Made by a program: the position numbers and the translations under genes. Positions 1 through 6,350 of a DNA stretch of 12,784 bases are shown here, piece after piece. The notes under the pieces are model-generated. The model saw only the letters and a list, made by a program, of their open reading frames with translations, made no database searches and had not been told where the DNA came from. The stretch is from Solimonas sp040377605 (GTDB lineage: Bacteria; Pseudomonadota; Gammaproteobacteria; Nevskiales; Nevskiaceae), in contig JBEIOK010000073.1 in the NCBI GenBank assembly GCA_040377605.1, positions 1-12,784 of the forward strand, in the 5' to 3' direction. Within the stretch, counting starts at the first letter, position 1. The number at the start of each line of letters is the position of its first letter.

Positions 1-378
1 ATCCGCGCCAGTCAGCGGCGCGGCCACGGTCTCGGGCTGCACCTTGCCGATCCGGACCAGCTGATCGAGCAGTTGCTTCTGCTTGAACTCGATCTGCTGC
101 GCGGGCGCCAGATGCTGCATCGAGCAACCGCCGCAGAGACCGAAATGCTCGCAGGCCGGCACCACGCGATGCGGGCTGGCCTGGTCCACCGCGATGCACT
201 GACCTTCATCGGCATCCTTGGTGACGTGGGTATAGCGGAAGCGCACGCGTTCGCCGGGCAGTGCATCGGCAATGAAGGTCGCCTTGCCCTCGACTCGCGC
301 AAAACCGCGTGCCGCCTGGTCGAAGTCGATGATCTCGGCGGCGAATTCGCCGGCCGGTGGCAGCTTGCGGCGCCGCAT
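1..378 (-). CDS. rlmD: 23S rRNA (uracil-5)-methyltransferase RlmD, N-terminal part
   Basis: The first 126 codons of RlmD (RumA), which uses S-adenosylmethionine to methylate U1939 of 23S rRNA; the rest lies beyond the left window edge. Residues 1-60 or so look like the TRAM RNA-binding domain, with a basic MRRRK start. They are followed by C76-x5-C82-G-G-C85, within CEHFGLCGGCSMQH, which are three of the four ligands of the [4Fe-4S] cluster typical of RlmD. The fourth cysteine and the methyltransferase domain are outside the window. The ATG at 378 overlaps the stop of the exonuclease gene by one base (TGATG), which fixes the start and suggests coupled translation. In pseudomonads rlmD also follows cysM and precedes relA, so relA is expected next. 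The family call is firm; only completeness is unknown. Confidence 0.93.
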   Translation of the reverse strand, partial: MRRRKLPPAGEFAAEIIDFDQAARGFARVEGKATFIADALPGERVRFRYTHVTKDADEGQCIAVDQASPHRVVPACEHFGLCGGCSMQHLAPAQQIEFKQKQLLDQLVRIGKVQPETVAAPLTGAD

Positions 379-1160
379 CAGCCCGCCCAGCCGTCGATGA
401 ACTCGGCCCAGTGCGGAGCCTCGCTGGTCTCCAGGAACTGACGCACGCGTGCCTCTTCCTGCTCGTGTTCAGCGGGCGTCATGCGGCCGCGCAGGACCTC
501 GAAGCGCAGATAGACCAGCCAGGTGTTGAGCACATCGGTCTCGCAGTAGGCACGGATGCCGGCCAGGTCTCCTGCCGTGTAGGCATCGAAGACCTTGGAA
601 CCGTCCATGCCCAGCTTGCCTGGAAACCCGAGCAGCAGGGCCATCTCGTTGAGCGGCGCATTCTGACGGCCGGTGTACAGGGCCAGCACGTCCATCAGAT
701 CGGTGTGCCGAAACTGGTAACGGCCCAGGTAGTTGTCCCACTTCGCCTCACGATCGAAGTGTCCGGTATCCCAGTACTTGGGCGCGATGCAGCCGTTGAG
801 CAGCGCGCGGTAATGCAGCACCGGCAGATCGAAGCCGCCGCCGTTCCAGGAGACGATGACCGGGCGGTACTTCTCGATACCGTCGAAGAACCGCTGCACG
901 AGCTCGCCTTCGGTGCTGGACTCGTCACCCAGCGACCAGACCTTGAAGCTGTCGTCCTTGCGCAGCGCCACGGAAATCGCGACCACGCGCTGCAGGTGCG
1001 CCGGCATGAAGTCGCTGCCCTTCTCGGCCAGTCGCTTGGTCTTGATCGCCGCCCAGACCTCGGTGTCGCTCAGTTGCTCCAGCCCGAGAATGCGCCGGCT
1101 GCCCTCGATATCCGGAATCGTCTCGATATCGAACACCAGCAGGGGCTCGCGCAGGCTCAT
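378..1160 (-). CDS. PolB-like DEDDy 3'-5' exonuclease (DnaQ-like fold)
   Basis: A 260-residue protein with the three exonuclease motifs of the DEDDy group. Exo I is FDIET (D11, E13), Exo II is SWNGGGFDLP (D111), and Exo III is Y205-C-E-T-D209, with the tyrosine four residues before the last aspartate. The spacing and the central HTDLMD segment match the family resembling the exonuclease domain of family B DNA polymerases (DNA_pol_B_exo2 type). It has no polymerase domain and no extra fused domain. It probably removes nucleotides from DNA or RNA 3' ends using two metal ions in the cytoplasm, but the natural substrate is not established. The frame stays open about 100 bases further upstream; I chose the ATG at 1160 because it overlaps the cysM stop in an ATGA and places motif I about ten residues in. 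Its position between cysM and rlmD suggests co-expression rather than a shared pathway. Confidence 0.86.
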   Translation of the reverse strand: MSLREPLLVFDIETIPDIEGSRRILGLEQLSDTEVWAAIKTKRLAEKGSDFMPAHLQRVVAISVALRKDDSFKVWSLGDESSTEGELVQRFFDGIEKYRPVIVSWNGGGFDLPVLHYRALLNGCIAPKYWDTGHFDREAKWDNYLGRYQFRHTDLMDVLALYTGRQNAPLNEMALLLGFPGKLGMDGSKVFDAYTAGDLAGIRAYCETDVLNTWLVYLRFEVLRGRMTPAEHEQEEARVRQFLETSEAPHWAEFIDGWAG

Positions 1161-2047
1161 GCCGGGAACACGCCGGTGGAGATATAGCGGTCGCCGCGGT
1201 CGCAGACGATGCTGACGATCGTCGCATTCTCGACCTGCCGGCACAGTTGCAGCGCAGCCCACAGGGCGCCGCCGGAAGAGGGACCACAGAACAACCCTTC
1301 GAGCTGACCGACCTGACGCATCGTGTCTTCGGCATCCCGGGCCGACACCTCGATCACGCGATCAACGCGCTGGGCGTCGAAGATCGACGGCAAGTAAGCC
1401 TCCGGCCATTTGCGGATACCCGGAATCGACGACTCGCCGTCGGGCTGCACGCCAATGATCTGCAATTCCGGATTCTGTTCCTTGAAATAGCGTGAGCAGC
1501 CCATGATCGTGCCGGTCGTGCCCATCGACGACACGAAGTGCGTGATGCGCCCCTGCGTCGCCTTCCAGATCTCGGGGGCGGTCCCTTCGTAGTGCGCCCG
1601 CGGATTGTCCGGATTGGCAAACTGGTCGAGCACCTTGCCCTTGCCGTCGGCCTGCATCTGCAGCGCCAGATCGCGCGCGCCCTCCATGCCTTGCTTCTGG
1701 GTCACCAGGATCAGTTCGGCCCCGAAGGCCTTCATGACCGCGCGGCGTTCCACCGACAGGTGCTCAGGCATGATCAGCACCATCCGATAGCCCTTGACCG
1801 CAGCCGCCATCGCGAGCGCAATACCGGTGTTGCCGCTGGTCGCCTCGATCAGCACGTCACCCGGCTTGATCTCCCCGCGCTCCTCGGCACGGCGGATCAT
1901 GGAGTAGGCCGGGCGATCCTTGACCGAACCGGCCGGGTTGTTGCCCTCCAGCTTCACCAGCAGCGTGTTGTTGCCGATACCGGGTAGCCTGCGCAGCTGG
2001 GCCAGGGGGGTATTGCCGATAAAATCGGCGAGCGTGGGATAGGTCAT
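1157..2047 (-). CDS. cysM: Cysteine synthase B (O-acetylserine sulfhydrylase), CysM type
   Basis: A 296-residue PLP enzyme making L-cysteine from O-acetylserine and sulfide; the CysM isozyme can also use thiosulfate to give S-sulfocysteine. The Schiff-base lysine is K43 in NNPAGSVKDRPA. The substrate-binding loop TSGNTG is at 70-75 and the PLP phosphate loop GTTGT lies mid-protein. The segment SIPGIRKWP and the C-terminal FCGPSSGG and CDRGDRYISTGVF separate it from CysK, and the length is close to E. coli CysM (303). It starts 42 bp from the divergent sensor kinase gene, the same arrangement as gacS/cysM in Pseudomonas. It is the first gene of an overlapping trio with the exonuclease and rlmD genes. 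No clear Shine-Dalgarno sequence precedes the ATG. The call is secure. Confidence 0.95.
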   Translation of the reverse strand: MTYPTLADFIGNTPLAQLRRLPGIGNNTLLVKLEGNNPAGSVKDRPAYSMIRRAEERGEIKPGDVLIEATSGNTGIALAMAAAVKGYRMVLIMPEHLSVERRAVMKAFGAELILVTQKQGMEGARDLALQMQADGKGKVLDQFANPDNPRAHYEGTAPEIWKATQGRITHFVSSMGTTGTIMGCSRYFKEQNPELQIIGVQPDGESSIPGIRKWPEAYLPSIFDAQRVDRVIEVSARDAEDTMRQVGQLEGLFCGPSSGGALWAALQLCRQVENATIVSIVCDRGDRYISTGVFPA

Positions 2048-2070
2048 GGGGAGCGAGATGCTTTTGCGGA

Positions 2071-2076
2071 ATTCTA
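2071..2076 (-). promoter_or_regulatory. Candidate -10 box for the cysM-exonuclease-rlmD operon
   Basis: Read on the minus strand, TAGAAT matches the sigma-70 -10 consensus at five of six positions and ends 23 bases before the cysM ATG. No good -35 element is seen at 16-18 bp, so the promoter would be weak or activator-dependent. The whole divergent cysM/barA control region is only 42 bp, so elements for either gene may extend into the other's coding sequence. Confidence 0.35.
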
Positions 2077-2089
2077 ACCGGCCGGACGT

Positions 2090-4369
2090 GTGGGAACACT
2101 GAAACCCCGATCACGGCGCCTTCGACAGCCAGGGCGCCTGTCACTGTGGGGGCTCGCGGCGGTCGCGCTGGTGGCCTGTGCGCTGCTGGCCGCAGCCCCT
2201 GCGTTGACGCCGCTGCAGCGGCTCGCGATTGCCGGCGGCCTTGCCATCGTCGTGCTGGGGCTGCTGACGACGGTTCTGAAGATCTGGCGCGCGACCACCA
2301 CCAGCCTGCTCGACAATACCCGCGCGCTGGCTTCCGGCCGGTCCGAGGCCCGGATTCCCGAAGGGCTCGGCGGCTTTGGCGACGCCCTGGGCCTGGAAAT
2401 CAATCGGGTCGCGCTGCAGCTGGTGGACCTGCGCACCCGCTTCGACGAGAACCTGGGCCGCGCCACCCACCGCCTGCGCCAGGAGCGCGACCAGGCCAAC
2501 GAGCAGCTGCAGCAGCTGCGCGCGTCGGCCAGCCAGTGGCAGACCGAGGCCCGTGCGCAGAGCGAGCTGTGGTCCAGCCTGTCACACGAGCTACGCACGC
2601 CCCTGACCGGCATTCTCGGCTATGCCGAGCTGCTGCGGCGCTCGGGCCTGAATCCGGAGCAGGCGCAGCAGCTCGACATCCTCGACAAGTCGGCGCGCGC
2701 ATTGCTGGCGATGATCAATGACCTGCTCGACTGGAGCCGCATCGAGGCCGGACGCCTGCGCCTCAACGAGGACGGCTTCGACCTCTACGACGTGGTCGAA
2801 GACACCTTGTCACTGCTGGCACCCCTGGCCTACGACAAGGACCTCGAGCTGGTCCGCATCATCTACCACGATGTGCCACAACGCCTGCGCGGCGACCCGC
2901 AGCGCCTGCGCCAGATCCTGACGAATCTGCTGTCCAACGCCATCAAGTTCACGGAAACCGGCGAAATCGTGCTGCGCGTGATGCAGGAGCGCGAGGCCAG
3001 CGGCCGCACGTGGCTGAGATGCTCGGTCACCGACACCGGGGTCGGTATCTCTGCCGATCAGCAGGCGCGCCTGTTCCAGCCTTTCCGGCAGGTCGGACGA
3101 CCGAACGCCAGCGCCGGCAGCGGCCTGGGGCTGTCGATCACGCGCAAACTCTGCGAGCTGATGGGCGGTGAGATCGAGTTGCAGAGTACGCCGGGTCAGG
3201 GCTCGACCTTCAGCGTGCTGCTGCCGTTCAAGCTCGCGGCCGAAGCCACGCCCTCGCGGACGCACGACGAGCGGCTGGCGGACCACTCGCTGTGGCTGCA
3301 CGAGCCGCACGCCACTGCGCGCCTGGCGCTGGTGCACTGGCTGGAGTTCTGGGGGCTGCGGGTCCGCAGCTTCTCCACGGCCGCCGAGTTGGCCGATGCG
3401 CTGCGCAACGCCGGCAGCGCCCAGCGCCCGGACCTGGTGCTGATCGGCATGAAGCCGCGCGCTTCGGTCGATCCAGCCATCCGCGATCTGCTGGCGCTTT
3501 GCCGCAGCCAGGAGCCGCCCCTGCTGGCGCTGGTCGCATCGGCCGCCCTGCCGGTGCACGAGACCCTGCGCGCCGCTGGTGCCGCCGCCTGCCATCCGAA
3601 ATGCCTGAGCCGCCAGCGCCTGCACGACGAGGTGCTGCGGTTGCTGCTGCCGCGCGATGCCGCTCTCAGCGAACGCCCGCTGGCCCGCCAGCAGGCGGTG
3701 GTCGCCGACAACAATGCCTTCAACCGCCGCTGGCTGGCGACGCTGGCCGGCAATCTGGGCCTGGAAGTCACTCCCACGGCCAATGGCCGCGAGGCGCTGG
3801 AAGCCTGGCAACGCGTGCGCCCGCAGGTCGTGCTGCTCGACGCCCGCATGCCGGAGATCAGTGGAGCCGAGTGCGCACGCGCGATCCGCAACGCCGAGGC
3901 GGTCGCGGGCGGCCCGCGCTGTCGCATCGTCGCCGTATCCGCACACCTGGAACCGGACGAGCGCCAGGCGTTTCTCGATGCTGGAGCCGACGGCCTGCTG
4001 ATCAAGCCATTCAACGAGACCGAGCTGCTGCGCGCCCTCTCCGGGGCACCGCCAACCACCGCTGCTCCGGCGGTGAGGCTGGTCGCCGACCCTGAACTGC
4101 TGGCGCTGCTGAGCGAGGAGCTGCCGAAACAATATTCCGATCTGGAGCAGGCCCTGACCGCCGAGAATCTGGAACAGGCGCGTGATGCGGCGCATACGTT
4201 GCGGGGCACAGCGGCGTTCTATCACCTCGCGAGCCTGCGCCAGACCACGGCGGCGCTCGAAGCCTGGCTGCGTCGCACGACGCAGCTGCAGCAGGGACCC
4301 GCCATCCGCCGCGAACTCGATGGCGTGCGACGCGCCGTCGAGGACACGTTGCGCGCGATCCGCCGCTAG
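2090..4369 (+). CDS. barA: BarA/GacS-type hybrid sensor histidine kinase with reduced sensor region
   Basis: A 759-residue tripartite kinase expected to phosphorylate a UvrY/GacA-type regulator, not in this window. Two membrane segments (about 18-37 and 45-66) are joined by a loop of under ten residues, so the usual large periplasmic domain is missing. A HAMP-like region follows (about 67-115, GFGDALGLEIN), then a glutamine-rich coiled coil to 160. HisKA has H166 in SLSHELRTPL. The ATPase domain has N283 (NLLSNAIKFT), D315 (DTGVGI) and GSGLGLSI at 343-350. A pseudo-receiver (about 398-520) has LIGMKP where the phosphorylated aspartate should be. The true receiver (536-650) has D540, D584 (LLDARMP), S617 and K639. 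The C-terminal Hpt domain has H702 in AHTLRGTA. The start is GTG at 2090; an in-frame stop at 2075-2077 rules out anything much longer. Divergent cysM supports GacS/BarA orthology. Which of the two names fits better is uncertain. Confidence 0.9.
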   Translation: MGTLKPRSRRLRQPGRLSLWGLAAVALVACALLAAAPALTPLQRLAIAGGLAIVVLGLLTTVLKIWRATTTSLLDNTRALASGRSEARIPEGLGGFGDALGLEINRVALQLVDLRTRFDENLGRATHRLRQERDQANEQLQQLRASASQWQTEARAQSELWSSLSHELRTPLTGILGYAELLRRSGLNPEQAQQLDILDKSARALLAMINDLLDWSRIEAGRLRLNEDGFDLYDVVEDTLSLLAPLAYDKDLELVRIIYHDVPQRLRGDPQRLRQILTNLLSNAIKFTETGEIVLRVMQEREASGRTWLRCSVTDTGVGISADQQARLFQPFRQVGRPNASAGSGLGLSITRKLCELMGGEIELQSTPGQGSTFSVLLPFKLAAEATPSRTHDERLADHSLWLHEPHATARLALVHWLEFWGLRVRSFSTAAELADALRNAGSAQRPDLVLIGMKPRASVDPAIRDLLALCRSQEPPLLALVASAALPVHETLRAAGAAACHPKCLSRQRLHDEVLRLLLPRDAALSERPLARQQAVVADNNAFNRRWLATLAGNLGLEVTPTANGREALEAWQRVRPQVVLLDARMPEISGAECARAIRNAEAVAGGPRCRIVAVSAHLEPDERQAFLDAGADGLLIKPFNETELLRALSGAPPTTAAPAVRLVADPELLALLSEELPKQYSDLEQALTAENLEQARDAAHTLRGTAAFYHLASLRQTTAALEAWLRRTTQLQQGPAIRRELDGVRRAVEDTLRAIRR

Positions 4370-4394
4370 GGTCTATCGCGACGGGCGGATCGCG
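4354..4394. terminator. 11-bp perfect inverted repeat at the barA/acpS convergence
   Basis: CGCGATCCGCC (4354-4364) and GGCGGATCGCG (4384-4394) are perfect reverse complements around a 19-base loop that contains the barA stop codon (TAG, 4367-4369). The stem is very GC-rich and can form in transcripts from either strand. It is placed where a bidirectional terminator between convergent genes is expected, but no T-tract follows it on either strand. It may instead stabilise 3' ends or slow polymerase. The rest of the 57-bp gap (4370-4426) shows nothing else. Confidence 0.45.
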
Positions 4395-4426
4395 GCAATC
4401 GGCACCGCATCGACAGAACGGCCTTC

Positions 4427-4849
4427 CTATTGCTGGCTGCGCTCCAGCACCACATAGGCACAGGCAAACCCGCCGTCGTCGCTGAGAGAGACATGTGCAG
4501 CCCCGACGCCAAGCTCGCGCAAGCGCTTCTTCTGCGCGGGGCTGAAGCGCAGTTCAGGCTTGCCCTGCGGATCCCGGACGACTGCAATGTCCTTGTACGC
4601 GATGCCGGCAAATCCGCAGCCCATGGCCTTGACGCAGGCTTCCTTCGCCGCCCAGCACATCGCCAGCGAACGTGGACGATTGGCACGCGCACGCAGTTCA
4701 CGCTGCTCGGCCGCGGTCAGCAGCTTGTTGAGCGCGCGCGTACCGTGACGCTCCAGCAGACGCTCCATCCGCACGATCTGCACCAGATCGACACCAATGC
4801 CGAAGATGCCGCCAGCGGCCGGTGACGAACGGGACACGCGGCGTATCAT
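4427..4849 (-). CDS. acpS: Holo-[acyl-carrier-protein] synthase AcpS
   Basis: A 140-residue phosphopantetheinyl transferase that moves 4'-phosphopantetheine from CoA to the serine of acyl carrier protein, making the active carrier for fatty acid synthesis. The N-terminal FGIGVDLVQI supplies metal-binding D21, and WAAKEACVKAMG supplies E70; HVSLSDD (119-125) is the C-terminal family motif. E. coli AcpS has 126 residues, and the extra 14 here form a basic N-terminal tail, MIRRVSRSSPAAGG. The ATG at 4849 is chosen because it overlaps the pdxJ stop in an ATGA; a GTG at 4837 is the alternative and would shorten the tail. It is the last gene of the lepA-acpS run, and the pdxJ-acpS pairing is the E. 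coli arrangement. Confidence 0.95.
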   Translation of the reverse strand: MIRRVSRSSPAAGGIFGIGVDLVQIVRMERLLERHGTRALNKLLTAAEQRELRARANRPRSLAMCWAAKEACVKAMGCGFAGIAYKDIAVVRDPQGKPELRFSPAQKKRLRELGVGAAHVSLSDDGGFACAYVVLERSQQ

Positions 4850-5607
4850 CCGCGCCGGGCGTCGGTCATCGCGCGACGCATCTCGGCCACCGCGGCCGGC
4901 AGGCCGACGAACAGCGCGCGCGCCACGATGCTATGACCGATGTTGAGCTCGACGATCTCGGGGATACGCGCCACCGGGGCGACGTTGTCGACGCTGAGCC
5001 CGTGACCCGCATGGACCTCCAGGCCCGCGCGGTGCGCGGCGCGCGCGAAGTCGTGGATGCGCTTGAGTTCGGTCGTGCGCGCACGACCGCGTCGGTCACA
5101 GTAGCGGCCGGTGTGGATTTCCACCTGCGGCGCGCCGCTGGCCAGGATCGCCGGCAACTGACGTCGATCCGGATCGACGAACAGCGCCACGATGATGCCG
5201 GCCTTGGCCAGCCGCCGATAGGCGGCCGTCACCGCCTCGACATGGCCGGCGACATCGAGCCCGCCTTCCGTGGTCACCTCCTGACGCCGCTCCGGCACCA
5301 GGCAGACAAATCGCGGCTTGATGCGGCAGGCAAAGGCGACCATCTCGTCGGTGACCGCCATCTCCAGATTGATCGGCACCGGACAACGGGCAGCCATGCG
5401 CCGCACATCGTGCTCCTGGATATGCCGGCGGTCCTCGCGCAGATGGATCGTGATGCTGTCGGCGCCAGTGGCCGCCGCAATGAGACCGGCCTCCACGGGA
5501 TCCGGGTAGTCGGTGCCGCGCGCCTGGCGCACGGTGGCGACGTGATCGACGTTGACGCCCAGACGCAGCTCGGGGCGGATCGCGGACCTGCGGACGGTGC
5601 GGGGCAT
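4846..5607 (-). CDS. pdxJ: Pyridoxine 5'-phosphate synthase PdxJ
   Basis: A 253-residue TIM-barrel enzyme of the DXP-dependent vitamin B6 pathway. It condenses 1-deoxy-xylulose 5-phosphate with 3-amino-1-hydroxyacetone phosphate to pyridoxine 5'-phosphate. Seen motifs are LGVNVDHVATVRQARG near residues 16-31, TIHLREDRRHI with H55, INLEM with E82, and VHAGHGL with H202, covering the expected catalytic histidines and glutamate. The chosen ATG at 5607 has AGGA nine bases upstream and gives a length near that of E. coli PdxJ (243). The frame is also open to a TTG at 5664, but that would add 19 unlike residues and span the promoter described separately. The stop overlaps the acpS start by four bases. 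PdxJ product ends as PLP, the cofactor of CysM in this window, though no direct link is shown. Confidence 0.97.
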   Translation of the reverse strand: MPRTVRRSAIRPELRLGVNVDHVATVRQARGTDYPDPVEAGLIAAATGADSITIHLREDRRHIQEHDVRRMAARCPVPINLEMAVTDEMVAFACRIKPRFVCLVPERRQEVTTEGGLDVAGHVEAVTAAYRRLAKAGIIVALFVDPDRRQLPAILASGAPQVEIHTGRYCDRRGRARTTELKRIHDFARAAHRAGLEVHAGHGLSVDNVAPVARIPEIVELNIGHSIVARALFVGLPAAVAEMRRAMTDARRG

Positions 5608-5610
5608 GAA

Positions 5611-5621
5611 GAGGTTTCCTC
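5611..5621 (-). promoter_or_regulatory. pdxJ ribosome binding site inside a short palindrome
   Basis: Read on the minus strand, GAGGAAACCTC contains the Shine-Dalgarno core AGGA nine bases before the pdxJ ATG. GAGG and CCTC can pair across an AAA loop, a four-pair stem that might partly mask the site. It supports the start at 5607; a regulatory role for the stem is speculative. Confidence 0.5.
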
Positions 5622-5636
5622 GAAAATCGGTGCGCG

Positions 5637-5664
5637 ATGATACCGCTGCCAGCGACCGTCTCAA
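5637..5664 (-). promoter_or_regulatory. Candidate internal sigma-70 promoter for pdxJ-acpS
   Basis: On the minus strand TTGAGA (5659-5664) is followed after 16 bp by TATCAT (5637-5642), each matching the sigma-70 consensus at five of six positions. Transcription would begin near 5630, leaving a leader of roughly 23 bases with the pdxJ Shine-Dalgarno sequence inside it. The -35 box overlaps the recO stop codon. The unusual 53-bp recO-pdxJ gap, in an operon where most neighbouring genes overlap, fits a separate promoter. Confidence 0.6.
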
Positions 5665-6350
5665 TCAGCGGCGGTGAAGGCGCGCACGCTGCGCAGCAAT
5701 CGCGCAGTCTCCAGTTCACGCCCCCCCAGCTGACGATGCAGGGCGCCCCGCAACAGCCGTCGCGCGTCCGCCAGGGTGTCGGCACCTTCCAGCCGGTCGT
5801 CGCGCAGCGCAATCAGGCTGCTGCCGGCATAGCCGTCGCGGGCTGGCTGCGGACCCAGCTCCCAGTCATAGCGGTAGCGTCCCGCCGGATCCAGATCCTC
5901 CGGAAAGCGCAGTCCGTAGCCGATCTCGGCCAGCAGGTATTTTTCAAAGAGGCGCAACGCCGCCTCGGCATCCTGCTCGGAGCCTTCGAGTTCGGGCAGC
6001 AGATTGGCGTAGACCTCGAACAGGGCCGGGTGCGCATCATTGCGCTGCAGCAGCTGTACCAGCAGCTCGTTGAGATACCAGCCGAAGAACACGCGCTCGC
6101 CGGACAGGCGCAACGGCATGCCCTGCGCCTCCGCCGCGCTGAGCGTCCCGAGCTCGCCGCGCCCGCCCCAGCTCAGCAGCAGCGGCGAGAACAGCTGCAG
6201 CAGCCCGCGCAGACGCGATTTCGGGCCACGCGCACCGCGCGCGATCAGTCCGACGCGGCCATGTTCACGGGTAAAGGCTTCGATCAGCAGGCTGCTGTCG
6301 CCGTACGGCCGGCTGGCGAGCAGCCAGGCGGGCGTGAGCGCGGCCGACAT
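5661..6350 (-). CDS. recO: DNA repair protein RecO
   Basis: A 229-residue recombination mediator that helps load RecA onto SSB-coated single-stranded DNA with RecR and anneals complementary strands. The N-terminal 80 or so residues have the RecO OB-fold pattern (AWLLASRPYGDSSLL, then TREHGRVGLIARGARGPKS). The C-terminal part is helical, with the typical FEKYLLAEIGYGL segment. There is no four-cysteine zinc site, which I take as normal for RecO of this lineage since E. coli RecO also lacks one. The length is close to E. coli RecO (242). The ATG at 6350 shares one base with the era stop (TGATG), so translation is probably coupled to era. Gene order era-recO-pdxJ confirms the call. Confidence 0.95.
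   Translation of the reverse strand: MSAALTPAWLLASRPYGDSSLLIEAFTREHGRVGLIARGARGPKSRLRGLLQLFSPLLLSWGGRGELGTLSAAEAQGMPLRLSGERVFFGWYLNELLVQLLQRNDAHPALFEVYANLLPELEGSEQDAEAALRLFEKYLLAEIGYGLRFPEDLDPAGRYRYDWELGPQPARDGYAGSSLIALRDDRLEGADTLADARRLLRGALHRQLGGRELETARLLRSVRAFTAAD

Noticed and set aside
357..1187. A 276-codon plus-strand frame over the exonuclease gene
   Set aside because: It has no family-like motifs and mirrors the codon pattern of the real minus-strand gene, whose catalytic residues are all visible.
2810..4225. A 471-codon open frame antisense to the sensor kinase gene
   Set aside because: Its product is low-complexity and rich in Q, R, A and G with no recognisable domain, while the opposite strand encodes a complete, motif-rich kinase. 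Long antisense frames are expected at this GC content.
4822..5640. A 272-codon plus-strand frame over pdxJ
   Set aside because: It is a shadow of PdxJ; the sequence is rich in H, D, R and G with no fold signature.
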